Positions 33,548 to 46,200 of a DNA stretch of 64,000 nucleotides are shown one piece after another; within the stretch, counting starts at the first letter, position 1; each line of letters opens with the position of its first letter. The position numbers and the translations under genes are program-made. Source of the DNA: Narthecium ossifragum (Eukaryota > Streptophyta > Magnoliopsida > Dioscoreales > Nartheciaceae); assembly GCA_963920575.1 (NCBI GenBank), contig OY986967.1, positions 4,979,166-5,043,165 of the forward strand, read 5' to 3'. The notes under the pieces are model-generated. The model had not been told where the DNA came from and did no database searches. It was given only the letters and a program-made list of their open reading frames with translations.

Positions 33548-36500
33548 TCTAGGGTTAATGTCATTTTGGTACCCTCTAGTTTCAAGAATTATCAATTTGG
33601 ACCCTGTATTTTAAAACGGATCAGAACCGGGTCTGTAGTTACCAAACTTTTCAATTTGGTGCCAAGTATGGTAACGCCTTTTGCTAATTTAACGCCAAAT
33701 CGGCCACATGACCTCACGTGATCGGTTTTGCGTGATCTCCCGCCAAGGAAGGCGGTTTTACTCCTTCTCCCACTAGTATATAACAACCTTTATATAATGA
33801 AACCCTACTCGTTCTCTGGCTGAGCTTGGGTGACTGAAATCGGCGGGCACGGCCGGATTTTTCGCCGGTGATGACACCCTCCGAGGTCAGGTAGGGTTTT
33901 GCCCCTCTTACTACCCATCCCATCTTCTTCTTTGTCTTTGGCTCTCATACTTCGTCTCTTTCGGCCCGGACGATACCTGAGCTACAACCCATCACTCAAA
34001 GATCCATGTTGTCGGAGAGGACACCTTCGCAGGGAAGTAGCCACCTTAGTGGAGGTTCCTTCGCCGGGAACTACGGACGATGAACTGGCGTCTACACATG
34101 CAAACGTAGCCCGGGTAGGAGTGAGCGATAAGCTCAGTAGGTTTCTATTCTACGTCACACTTGAAGGAGGGGGAACACAACAGTGTCGCCTCATCGCCTA
34201 AGTCTAAGGTATGCCAGGGGCCCCATAACCCCGTCGATGTCCCTAAAGGCTCCAGTCATGCACCTCCACAGAAAATGGTAACATGCAGAATCGCCCTTAC
34301 CCAGGCAGGAAGAGCCCTCTGCCTGGGGACCCATACCAGGTAACACCGACTTACATCCTTAGCACTCGGCTCTGGAGTCAAAACGACATCTACACCTCAA
34401 ACAACAGTGTATTCTAGTTTACAAAAAATACTATCCTCGAGGAAACAAAAATTCAATATATAATCAGATCCTAGACCGCGCTACCTAGCCTCGGTCCTAC
34501 GGCTAGATCTGAGTTGCCAGAGCCCTCGGATCGACGAACCTCGGATCGACTAAACCCCAATTCACCCACATCCTAGCCTAATGCTTCTAATGCAATCAAA
34601 TGCATCCAATGCTCACGCGCACATAATTAAATCAGAGCATGCAACAATGTGTCAAGCAATACATAGGTCTAGGCATAGCATCCCTGCTAGCCTATGGGGG
34701 TAAGCATATACATTAAGCAGGTAAAAGGTCTCAACTACAATAAAATATGGGCTTAACAAGCCCACGAGCCTTCACAAGGCTAAACAATCAGACTAGCATT
34801 CAATCAAATCAAAATACGGCATTACGACGGCATAAACAACCATCTCTCGAAATTCCTACAACGAGGATACAACCCCAACAAAACAAATAATAATAACAAT
34901 AAAGCATACTAACACAAATGGCACTCTAGGCGGCCAATAATTATAATTAACGTTACAGGGCACACCAGTCGTCCTGTTCAACTATCTAAACATCCCATGG
35001 GGCATGACTCCCTTGGTTCAACCACGAGCTCTACACAGGGTTAACTATATACATACATAAGAGAGATACAAACATCTATACTTTGCATGATTCATAAAAT
35101 TTAAAGGCTAATTGAGGGAAAATTAGCAACTAAGAAAAATAAGTTGATAAACCGTGCAATTAGCCGTCGAATTCCAACCAACTAATCATGATAGTCCTAA
35201 CTAATGCTAGGAATATGAACTTCATTATTTAAGGGGGACTGAACATAACTAATAATCAAGAAATCCATTAAAAAAACCCTTAATTTAGTTTAGTAAACCA
35301 AGCCATAGTTCGAGAGGGTGAAAAACTAATTGATTCAGGGTTCAAACGACATCGAATTGGAAATTAAACTTGGGCAAATGTAGTTCAGCATGTTAAGGAC
35401 ATGCACACCAAGAATTGGATCAATCAGGAAAACGGAAAAAGATGAAAACCTAGCTCTTAGGTATCACGATTGGAGCATCAACTGGGAAGGAAACTTGGAA
35501 TTTCTCCAGTCGACACCCAGGCCTTGACCTCAGTCAAGCTATAGCCGTTGGCGTCCCCAATTGATCGAGTGCTTAGCAGAGCATGAAAAACCCCGGGAGA
35601 AAATCAAGCAAATGACATGCGGTCGGCCCAGCTTGGATGAAAGCTGGGGAGGGAGCCTCCGGTGTCCAGCAAACAGGGGACAAGGGAATCTCCACCATAG
35701 GGGTATAGCAAGCACCATAGGGGACGTAGGGTCCTGGAGAGGAGAAGAAACTCATCGAACAAACCAAATACAACAAACAAAGCCAAATCAAACATCAAGA
35801 CATTGAGGGAAAACATTGGATATGAGGTGAAGGGGGGACATCAAGCACCCTGCCAGTCAAGAACGGAGGAGAAGAAGACATGGAGGACCCTTAGCTCTAA
35901 TCCATTGCAGCAAAAGAGAGGGAACTGCATCACTTAAGGCCTTAGGCTAGCATGCCTCCCGGTAGAGCAGTGAAGAGAGGAGAGCATTCATCGAAAGCCA
36001 AGGAAAACAGGACATAAGAGGAAATCCCAAGCTAACAATATCGAAAAGCATTAAAAACCAGAGAAAGGGGAAGAAATTGCATAAAAAAATCCACCATCAA
36101 CCATGGAACCAAACAACGGCAGCAACGAGAAGAGAAGAACATCGACATGAATTTAATTTGAGAAAGGGGAGATGATGCTACTATAATGTTTAATTTGATG
36201 TCTTGGATGGTCACTTGAATGGCAACCAGACACCTACCATATGTAATTGGGATTACTATGGTATGAATCTGAGCCAGATGCATGCTTTTTATTATTGTGA
36301 TGTGAATCTGAGCCAAAATTCTTGTTTTTTACTGTCGTGATGTGAATCTGAGCCAAATTCTTGTTTTTTTGCTGGAATTCTGATTTTAAAGCTTCACTCG
36401 TTTGGTTGAATTCAACTCAATTAATGTTTAATTTTTGAGAAAGGGGAGATGATGATGTCAATTAAAAAGGAAAAATGCATTTCAAATGCTGGAGTGAGGG

Positions 36501-36980
36501 CAGTGGCTTGGTAATTTGGATGACTATCCATTTAGCAATCAATTGCCGCTGCACAAGGACAATGAGTTAAAACCTGAGTCATGTTTCTTGAATCAAGATG
36601 ACTACAGATGCGAGCATTGAGGTCCAAGTTAGGTTATTACTATTTTTTGACAGATTATAAATTTGTGAAGTTTTTACAAGAGTGGTTGTAGACAGGAGTA
36701 TTTGTAGATTGTTGTATAGGTGTGGTTGTATAATTGACAAAGTACAAATTTTGAAATTTTAGCTATTGAATATATGATATTCTCGTGCTTTTGATACGTG
36801 GTTGTATAATTAACAAAGTACAAATTTTGTTGTATGGTGGTCATTGTATAATTCTAGCAGATTGAGATCCATTTTTATCAAAATCAAGTAACCAAGGGAA
36901 AAGATGCCTCGTGCTCAAATGACTCTCCGGAACCAAAAGTACATACCAACATACAAACTACTTATCCAGTTAGCAATTCA
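33548..36980. other. Intergenic DNA with LTR remnants
   Basis: No intact gene. 34075-34170 is an inverted, diverged copy of 3915-4010 of the LTR-like insertion, so a minus-orientated gypsy LTR remnant probably covers part of 33830-35900. A shared phrase in inverted form is CGCAGCCCGGG / CGTAGCCCGGG. Around 36257-36370 a unit of about 43 bp with GTGAATCTGAGCCAAA is repeated nearly three times, and GTGGTTGTATAATT..ACAAAGTACAAATTTT occurs twice at 36720-36830. Confidence 0.5.
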
Positions 36981-36984
36981 CGAG

Positions 36985-37118
36985 GGTGCGTTTGGCGCGC
37001 GGTATCTACAGGAGCGGATACTACGCGTCCGCTCCGATCCAAACGCGGGATCCAAATGCGTGAAAGCGTGTCCCCGGATCCCACCGATTCGCCGGATCCG
37101 GGGCTCGCCAAACAGGTC
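36985..37118. mobile_element. Short MITE-like element
   Basis: Begins GGGTGCGTTTGGCG and ends CGCCAAACAGGTC, an imperfect inverted repeat similar to the MITE at 862-1092. The interior is GC-rich. The target duplication is unclear. Confidence 0.45.
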
Positions 37119-38084
37119 TAGTTGGAAATCTATTCTACAAACCTGCATGGATAAAGAGATTTCAAATAATCTACCTCTGCTCCAAGTAACCTTGGACAGC
37201 AGTGTCCAAACAGATCAATCTGCCATCCCACTCGAGGGACTTTATTGAATTGACTCTTGATCATGAGATGATCCAAAGTATATTTTAAATTGACTCTCGA
37301 GGGACAGTAGTGTCCGAGCTTCATCGTGCATACACCAGCCACCATTTTGGCATCAAAACGCACTAGCAAACACTCTAGATATTTATGTAATAATATATTA
37401 TATATATTTAAAAAAATATATTTATACCATTTTTTTATTTTTATATTACCAACTATTTGTAATTTATACTTTAACACACTCTATAATGGTTTAAACCTTC
37501 AATATACATAAAGAGGTGGTATTCTCACCACAATTAGTCTGGGGTGACAATATCTCACATTCCATCACAAAACAAATATATATAAAAAATTTCACACGAT
37601 TCTACTTCTATTCCAGCATCAAACAAACAACAGAAAGTGCAAAATTCCACAAGATTCAGTTTCCATTCTAGCATTAAACAAACAACAAAAGACAGCTCAT
37701 TCCATTCCAATTCATTTCACATGAATCACATTCCATTCTAAAACGCTCCAGCGAAACAAACATCCACTCATCGGGCTAACCCCAAAAACAACAGCTATCC
37801 CCATAGACCTCACTTCACCTCACGTGGGCCAACTCTCTCTTCTATCTATACTTAATTCTCTCTCACGGGCTCTCCCCTTTCTAATTTATTTTGTTTGATT
37901 TAATTTTGGTGTAGCTTTTGAAGTCACACGCAAATTGAACATTTCAGTTGATTATTGCTCAATTTTCTACATTAAAAATTATGATTTGATTTTTTTCATT
38001 CTGATTTAATAAGCTTGTAATTGTATCTTTTTAATGTTAGTTGACATACTGTTGGAATTTGTTTTTTACAATAGTATAGATTGG
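37119..38084. other. AT-rich intergenic DNA
   Basis: AT-rich DNA with a possible MITE remnant at 37540-37760 (repeated CATTCCA and AAACAAACAACA blocks). No gene seen. Confidence 0.4.
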
Positions 38085-38105
38085 CTTCACTACAACAAAT
38101 ATGAC

Positions 38106-38530
38106 CTATGCCAGCGTTTTTCTACTAGCGCTCGTAGAAAAACGCTGGTGAACTTAGTCTATACCAGCGGCCGAGAAACTCGCTGGCATTAACGTGCTAT
38201 TTACCAGCGCTTTAGACCGACCGCTGGTGTTGACAAATCTATTCCAACATGTTATAGCGACCGCTGGTATACACCAATTCTTTAGCAGCGTTTTGATACA
38301 AACACTAGTATTGACTTCTCTATGCCAGCGTTTTTGTGGCCGCTGGTATATGTGCTGAGAAAGTTGATAGGTAGACACCAGTGGCCGGTAAAAGTGCTGG
38401 CATACATGGGTTCTGTTCCAGCGTTTTTGACAAAATGCTGGTATTGTATGGTTTATACCTGCATTTTTGCAACCGCTGGTATAGGTATTGAAAATGCTCA
38501 TGCTCGATACCAGCAGCCCACAAAGCCACC
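38106..38530. repeat. CACTA left subterminal repeats
   Basis: Many copies of TACCAGCG and CGCTGGTA in both orientations, several forming hairpins with AAAAACGCTGG arms. In CACTA elements such subterminal motifs bind the TNPA-type protein. Confidence 0.85.
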
Positions 38531-40583
38531 GAAAGAGACGAGTTGGTGCAGGGTAAACGTGGATCTCTCTATTGGAGAGACAACCAAACTCTCTATGGGA
38601 GAGATCACCAGATTTCTATGAGGAAGAAACCAAAAAACCTATTTTTTTATTCATCAACCAAAACTCTCCCTTCCACAAACCCTAAGACCTCCTTTTATAA
38701 GATTAAGGAAAGACCAACTCAACTAAAACATGGACTCAACCATAAAATCCTAATCCAAATCCTCAAAACCGGAATTAAACCCGGAATTCAAACCCTACTC
38801 AAAAAAGGAAAAGTTGCCAAAAATAGAAACCGATAAAACTGCTAAAAAAGGAAAGTTTTTACTAAAACTGCGATTTCTGGCCAAAGGAAGAAAAATTTGA
38901 CGAATCGGCAAGCCGTCATGGTGGGATCAAAGATCCCCAATGATAAATGACGGGCTCGGCGAGCCGGTCGTTTTGACCGGTCGCACGCCCCGATCGGATA
39001 CCCGGATCAAAAGTTATGGCCATCTGACGGTCGGGGTCGCCCGGGTTTTGTCCTGCATCACGAGTTATACTGGGATTTTTTTGGGCTGCTGGTTTGGATA
39101 GTTATAAATCACCAGCGCTTTTTCGACCGAACTCATACATATATATATATACTAGGGAATGCCCGTGCCTACGTCACGGATATATAGAGTTTTTTCAAAA
39201 AATTTCAGTAGAACCTCACCTGTACCGAGGCAAACCTTATAAGTGCAACATTATCCCTCAAATACAACATTATCCCTCACAAACTTTGTCCCTGGGGCAA
39301 ACCTGTCCCCACAAACTTTACAAACCATAGTATCCTCAAATACAACATTATCCCTCACAAACCACAACTTCAAAGAAAAAACAAAAATACAGATATTCTA
39401 ATTTCACAATAATCCAACTCCAGGGCTAGCAAAATCTAACCGTTGGTTTTTTCTCTTTTTAACTCTAGCTCCAAGCATTCCCACAACACCACCACCACTT
39501 CACTGATGCGTGGCCCTGGATCAGAAAATCCAACAGTTAGATGATTACCATCATCAATCCAAAATCTTAACAGAATAAGCTTTGATAACATGTAAAAATC
39601 TAGTTCTCTAGGGATAACTTATTCCTAAGACAGCCAATATGCCGAAGTTACCTAAGAAACATCTATGTAAAAGAGATACCCGCAAGCATAAAGAAAAGTC
39701 AAGTTCCACTATAGTAGTTGATACCAATATGTCCAACTTTGGTTCATTTTGTTTCAAGTCACAACTTGCCGAAGTTACCTAAGTGATTCATGGTACTCTA
39801 AAAACATGTATGTAAAAGAGATTAAGAAAGCTCTAACATCCACCTCGCATGTAACCACCATGGCTTCTCTAACCTTCTACCGATAATGCGTCTGAGAGTG
39901 TATGTCTCTATCTTGATGGAGAATCGCGCCCGTGGCATCCAAAATTCAACCTGCAACAGAAAATCATGAGAGCATAAACGATTAAAAAATATTGGCAATA
40001 TAAATATAATATGTACAATACATACATTGTTCGAGGTCCAACTAAGCAGGGTCCAACTAAACGATTAAATGCTAGATTAAATAGAAAATCAACAATGGAA
40101 AAAACTGCTAGGTTATTTATTGTCCAAAAAATAAAATGTTAAAAGAATTCTTTTCAAAAACACATACATTAAAAAATGCTAGATTAAATAGAAAATCAAC
40201 AATTACACATCTGAAAAATTGAATTAAAAAACCCATAACCACAAATATATTCACATTAAACCTATTGCTACACAAATCACATGAATCGTCACCACGACCA
40301 CGACTACCACCAACACCAACCCCACCCATTATACATCCAATTAAAGAGAACACAAAAACATTAAAAAATAGTACAATAAATCAAAGAAAACAGAGTGACG
40401 CTGTGGAGCGACGCGGTTGGGCGTGGCTGGCGGCGTGGAGCGACAGCGTTCAGCCTGGCCGGCGGCGTGGGGAGCTCCTCTCGATGGCGTGGGCGACCGG
40501 TTGATCGGTCGACGGGGAACAGAGAGGGAGAGAGGGGGATGGGGGAGAGGGAGAGGTCGATGGTGTGGAAGGGAGAGGGGACG
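38531..40583. other. CACTA interior, non-coding left part
   Basis: No transposase sequence. A segment from about 39130 (ACTAGGGAATGCCCGTGC) to 39970 looks like a separate dispersed repeat nested in the element. Confidence 0.4.
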
Positions 40584-40677
40584 ACGCGGCTGAGGGCGAG
40601 GTCGGCGTCAACGCGACTGAGGGCGAGGTCGGCGTCGACACAGCTGAGGGCGAGGTCGGCGTCGACGCGGCTGAGGG
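40584..40677. repeat. 27 bp minisatellite, 3.5 units
   Basis: Units of ACGCGGCTGAGGGCGAGGTC + GGCGTCG. On the minus strand this gives a 9-residue ALSRVDADL-type repeat, probably not a protein. Confidence 0.75.
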
Positions 40678-40736
40678 AGGCGTGGTTGTCGATGGCATCG
40701 AGGGCGGGTTGGGTGGTCGGGGACGACGCGGCTGAG

Positions 40737-41146
40737 TAGGGGTGAGCATTCGGTTCTCGGTTCGGTTCTCGGTCCAGAACCGAAGAACCGAATTTTTTTC
40801 GGTCCAATTTTTAGAGAACCGAACCGAACCGAAGTTACATGGGAACCGAACCGAACCGACATTTTCGGTTCCAAATTATTTAGAACCGAACCGAACTATG
40901 CAAAGAACCGAACCGAACCGACATTTTCGGTTCTGGGACCGAACCGAAAATGGTCGGTTCCGGGACCGAACCGAAAATGTTCGGTTCCGTGACCGAACCG
41001 AAAATGTTCGGTTCCGGGACCGAACCTAAAATGTTCGGTTCCGGGACCGAACCGAAAATGTTCGGTTCCGGGACCGAACCGAAAATTTCGGTTCCGAGAC
41101 CGAACCGAAAATTTCGGTTCCGGGACCGAACCGAAATTTGTTCCTC
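40737..41146. mobile_element. Possible hAT-like non-autonomous fragment
   Basis: Begins TAGGGGTGAGCATTCGG, a common start of non-autonomous hAT-type plant repeats, and continues as GGTTC/GAACC-rich sequence. No matching right end is visible. Confidence 0.3.
40929..41137. repeat. 27 bp GGTTCCGGGACCGAACCG minisatellite
   Basis: About eight units of 26-27 bases, each an imperfect hairpin (GGTTC...GAACC) followed by AAAATGTTC. Confidence 0.85.
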
Positions 41147-41524
41147 ATAGCTAATACAAAACTATGTACTAATAATTATAATAGCTATTACATCATGTGC
41201 TCTATACTGATAGTTAATACATCATCATGTTCCTGATACATCATACATCATGTTCCTGAATGCCAAATATTGAAGTTAATACTTTGTTCCTTATAGCTAA
41301 TACAAAACTCTGTACTAATCAAAACTCTACTGATAATTAATACATTATCATGTTCCTCATACATCATACATCATGTTCCTGGATGCAAAATACATCATAC
41401 ATCATGTTCCTAAATGCTCGACAGTAATGCTCGGCGGAAGTGAAAAGCTTCAGGAGAAGAATATGCATATTCCCAGACTCCCAGTGATATGGTAACCCCT
41501 GTGGAAGAGAAAAACTACCCAGTT

Positions 41525-41724
41525 NNNNNNNNNNNNNNNNNNNNNNNNNNNNNNNNNNNNNNNNNNNNNNNNNNNNNNNNNNNNNNNNNNNNNNNNNNNN
41601 NNNNNNNNNNNNNNNNNNNNNNNNNNNNNNNNNNNNNNNNNNNNNNNNNNNNNNNNNNNNNNNNNNNNNNNNNNNNNNNNNNNNNNNNNNNNNNNNNNNN
41701 NNNNNNNNNNNNNNNNNNNNNNNN
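41525..41724. other. Assembly gap, 200 N
   Basis: Exactly 200 undetermined bases, next to the hairpin minisatellite, a likely assembly-breaking repeat. Confidence 0.99.
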
Positions 41725-41922
41725 CGAACCCGACCCATTTATATATAAGTGGATTAGACGGGTCAGGTTAGATTGACTCGTTTAAAAACGGATCGGGTTC
41801 CAGTTGTCGAACCTGACTAGTTTATTAAACGGGCCAAGTTCGGTTTGGGCTTATAATCCGAGCTGGATACCTTATCTTGACTTGACCTGAACTCGACCCG
41901 GTGACTCGTTTTGCCACCCATA
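41725..41922. mobile_element. Right part of a hAT-like non-autonomous element
   Basis: Rich in CGGGT/ACCCG blocks and ending CGTTTTGCCACCCATA, the inverse of a TA(G/T)GGGTGGCAAAACG-type terminus. The left part is lost in the gap. Confidence 0.4.
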
Positions 41923-42199
41923 CATGCAACTTTGTAACATTGTCCAGGAACCACTTCAATTTATCTAAATAAATAATGCTAAGATAACAAAAATGGCCTA
42001 TTATTGACTAAAGCATGTGCCAAATATTAACTAAGTCCTATGGTTTTAACTCCCAAGTTAAGGACCGGACATAAACTGGGGAAGATGCTTGCTACATGAC
42101 TTGACTCGATCAAATCTGGTCGTGCGTGGCATCCAAACCCATTGGGAGACAAAATATACCAGCGCGCCAAACTTCGCGCCCAGCCAAATAATAACCCTC

Positions 42200-44921
42200 G
42201 CTCACGCCTATTTGGGAGAAAAAATTCACATGAGAGCTCCGTTTCCAATTCCGAAAAGCCTAAACCTCGGTCGCGTCTCACGGAGAGCTCGATGGTGCGA
42301 TTCTAATCCCTTCGACGTGAAACCCTAGCATCGTTGCCCTCTACGAAAAAGATCCTTTCCAGTAGAGGTAAGCTATACTTGGGCATTTTCTCCATTAAAC
42401 CTGGTTACTTTCTTGTGAGACTTTTTAGGCTATCTTTTGATAAAGTCAATCACGAATGTATGATTGAGTGATAGACCTTTTGTTTTGTTATTTGTTGTCG
42501 ATTACTAGCATCATGTTCATCTTTTCTTGTCTAGTTTTGGCTTTTTGTTCTTATATGTGCTATAGCAACAGTGGGTTTTGTTGGATGCGTCCAAGTTCTT
42601 GGGAAAAACGAGCTAAATAGGGATAGAATATTGACCTAATGCTGATTTTTCTATTGGAGATGCTATACTCTAAAATCTTATGGAATGTTATTTTATTTTG
42701 CAATGCTCTCGGCAATGGTGATGCAATTGGAATGATAGATGCAAGTTGCACCTTTAGCTAATAAACAACTAAGCTAGACAAAGTTGCTCCTCTGCTTTTG
42801 TTTTGTTTTTATTTAGTACTTTTGAGTTTCTCAGATTCTGTTTCATGTCAAGGGACAAACTTTCGTCATTGATTTCCCCTTTTTGGTTGGGTTCTACCAT
42901 CTAATATTGGATATTAAATTATATCAGTTTTTCTGCAGAGGATTGATGAGAACTCAGATTATCATGTTTTGGAAGTGTTTACTTGAAGTTTACAAGGAGG
43001 CTTTAATTAGTTCAGCAAATTGATTTTCTGCTTGTGCCCTGTTCTTGTGCTGGTGAACATTAAATACTGATTAGCAACTTTTCCCTTCATGTTTGATCAG
43101 GATTATTGAGTTCTTTTGGTATCACTTTGCACAGAGATGTAGAGAGTGAATACTTGTATGCTTAAATGAATTTTTACTTATATATATCTATCTGGAATTA
43201 ACCAATATATTGCCCAAATACTGCTAATCAGTAGAGTTTCAAGTTTTAGGTATTAAGTTGTGGTCTGCATTATCATATGCATGTACAATATGCCGAAAGC
43301 TTTCATACTTTGTCATTCCAAGTGTCATTTGGTATGCTACAAAAGAGGAAAAAGAAGAGATAGTTGAGAGCTATAAAGCCAAGCTGAAGTAAGATGACAA
43401 GCCTATGCCATAGAATTTCCTTATACTTGAAAGACCATTTCAACCACTTTTTGGGGGAGTCTAGATATAGATGACCTCTTTTAGTTATTGAGCTCAAGTT
43501 TCTAAAAAGTTATAGTTACAATTGCGATGAACTAGTGTTCGATTTGGATCTTTCTAACTTGTGTCTTAATAATTAGCCGAATATTGTCTTGTGATTTTTC
43601 ATAGTGACACCTATATGATGCAGAACATAACACCCATATTCTCATTCTGATATAGTAGAATTTACTTCTTTGATAAATGTTTAATGAGTCTAGCCGTTAC
43701 ACCTACACAATTATGGCTACGTTTTGGTTACACATCCACCTTGTTTTGTAGTTCTAGATGCATCTTCATATTTTGGCATTCTTTTCTCTCTTTAGCTATG
43801 AAGAGGTTACTTAATTGACTCTGATTTTCTAGTTTCTTGCACATGATTCTCAAGTACGCTGATGCTGTCAAAGGACATGTTAATAAAAGACTATGAATTT
43901 AAGCTCTTGACTTGTTCATTACACTACTACCTAAGTTACATGTTTTGGTTTATAATATTCACCCTTTATGGTGTTAGCTTTTGACATATTTAAATCATCT
44001 ACTTTTTTGTTTCAAAAATACATGTAGACAATGGAGTTCTTGCGATGTAGACCTATTTGTGGTGAATCGGGATTTATTAGTGCAGTGAGATAAAGGGCTT
44101 TATTTTCAAGTAGTGTAGAAAGTACATATGTTGCCTGTTGTTTTTTTTAAAATATTTTAACGTAAGTTTTTTGCGGCTTTGGACTATATTCTTGTCAGAA
44201 ATTGGCTAGCTCTCCAAGCAAAATTTTGACTTTTTGATTGGCTTCCTAAACAATATCAGTGGCATCGTTGGTGGTTATCCAGCCAACAATACTATGCAGT
44301 CTTTTGCTTCAGCCCTCAACAATTATAAGCTGAACTATAAGCTGTACAACTGCAATTCAAGCTAAAACAAATCAATGAGCTTCTAATATATGTATGTCTT
44401 AACCATCTTGTATTGATACATAGCTAGGCTAAAACAGAACACACCTGACAATATCCAAACTTGGGGCACACCTCATTTAATTAAGAATGTGGCTGCTAAG
44501 GAAATCAAGACATTATCCAAGCTAATAGTTTCAAATTTCTCACAGAAATCAAGCATCTAAAACCTGCTGACCTGACCCATATTATAGTATTGTTTGGAAA
44601 GTTGCACAATAATAAAGATTGGAAATCCTTAGTTCAATCTTAGGTATATATTTGAATACATGGCCAGCCTCCATGCTCTTCAAACAAGCATTTTGATAAT
44701 GCTCCTCTTTCTATTAGTTTAGAGAGTTAGCAAGCTATGTGATATGTGAGCTGATGCATTGTTCCAAACACATAAGCTCTATTATCTATAAAAAAAGTGA
44801 TTTAATTTTGATCCCTATCCACCATCTTAATGCATGAAAGTCATTGAATCTTTGATCTATAATATCACTGAGACCTTAATGCTCATTTGTGCAGATAGAT
44901 TGCAATTGATATCTGAAGGTT
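42200..44921 (+). other. 5' leader and long first intron of the CACTA transposase gene
   Basis: A leader-like sequence ends with donor AGAG|GTAAGC at 42367/42368. The acceptor TTTGTGCAG is at 44894, 27 bases before the transposase ATG (44922). The 2.5 kb between them has no coding sequence. Intron call by eye. Confidence 0.45.
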
Positions 44922-46200
44922 ATGGATAAGACTTGGATTACTATGCCAAGGAATAGTGGTGAATATTTAAATGGTGTGGAGACTTTTCTTCAAATTGCCT
45001 TTGAAAAGGCAACAGATACTAGTGGTAGAATTCTTTGTCCTTGTATTAATTGCTTGAACTCATATTGGTTCAAACGTGATGAAGTTGAAGATCACTTGAT
45101 ATGCGATGGATTTTACGATTGCTATACCTTTTGGGTGCACCATGGAGAGTCCATATAAGCACCACCATCATCATCTGGTAGCACAGATGCTAGTCATTCA
45201 AATTTTATTCCAGATATCGACACAAGAATAATGTTAAATGAGCTTATTGGAATGCATTATGAAGAAATTGGAAGAAGTGCAAATATTTGCGAACATGGAA
45301 ATAGTGAGCAACCAATTGAGGGTCATGGTTTAAGAGATGAAAGGTACTATGATATAATGGAGGATCATAAGAAGGAGTTGTTTCCTGGTTGTAAGAAGCA
45401 CAGCAAATTGTCATTTATACTCCACCTAAATCACATAAAGACTTATGGGGGAATGTCTGATAAGTGTTTGAATATGATAGTTGAGTTGCTAAGAGATACA
45501 TATCCAGGAGCAGAGAACTTACCAGCCAATGCATATGAAGCTAAAAAGTATGTGAAGAAGTTAGACCTCGGGTACGAAAAGATAGATGCTTGCCCAAATC
45601 ACTGCATGTTATTTTGGAAGGACAATGCTGATAAGAACGAATGTTCTATTTGTGGTACTTCTAGGTGGATGGCAGTCCACCTAGTGATGTTGCAAGTAGC
45701 AAAATAGTAAGATATTTGTTTAATTCAATGACCAAGGCTCATTCATCACAAGTTTATAAGAATGTCAAGAATAAATTCAATGCTTGAACATTATAGGTGG
45801 AGCTAGAGGAGCGAATATCTCAGTGTCTGGAAACTGCAATCTCGGCCGAGGATGATATTGGTTGGAGCAACGATGATGTCTACTCCGATGTGTTTGGACG
45901 AGAGCGCCATGGTCGTGTTCGTGGTGTTGGACTTGGTCCTACTCCATCACAAAAAGCACATCAGTTCCAAGACAATTACAAGGCTTAAGAATGACTTCTG
46001 AAGTTGGAACCAATCAAGATGATGAGGTAGAGATCCTTCGTGAAAAGGTTGGAACGCTTGAGGCTCAGCTAAAAGAAAGGGAAGTGCAGCTAAAAGAAAG
46101 GGATTTGCAAATGACTGAAAAAGTAGCTAGCTTAGAAGCTCAAATCAAGACCATTCTTACTGCATTCCAATCAACACAGATATTGCTATTAATTTATTAA
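44922..46200 (+). pseudogene. CACTA (En/Spm) transposase, internally deleted
   Basis: The N-terminal part (44922-45707) starts MDKTWITMPRNSGEYLNGVE and carries the transposase-associated domain (CPCINCLNSYW, HLICDGFYDCYTFWVHHGE), one in-frame TAA at 45156, then the TNPD-type start (CKKHSKLSFILHLNHIKTYG, CSICGTSRW). After a frame slip near 45680 the sequence jumps to a TNPA/Transposase_24-like end (DDVYSDVFGRERHGRVRGVG followed by LGPTPSQ), then a coiled coil at 45991-46185 (REKVGTLEAQLKEREVQ). The catalytic DDE core between them is absent. A further small exon fits 47509-47585 (SSPDPNLRSSTSSHH). The gene is non-functional. Confidence 0.8.

Noticed and set aside
35561..35816. Overlapping short frames near 35.6 kb
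   Set aside because: Three frames in two strands over GC-richer LTR-like DNA; none has a recognisable motif.
42027..42328. Overlapping plus and minus frames
   Set aside because: Probably the untranslated leader of the CACTA transposase gene; neither translation resembles a protein.
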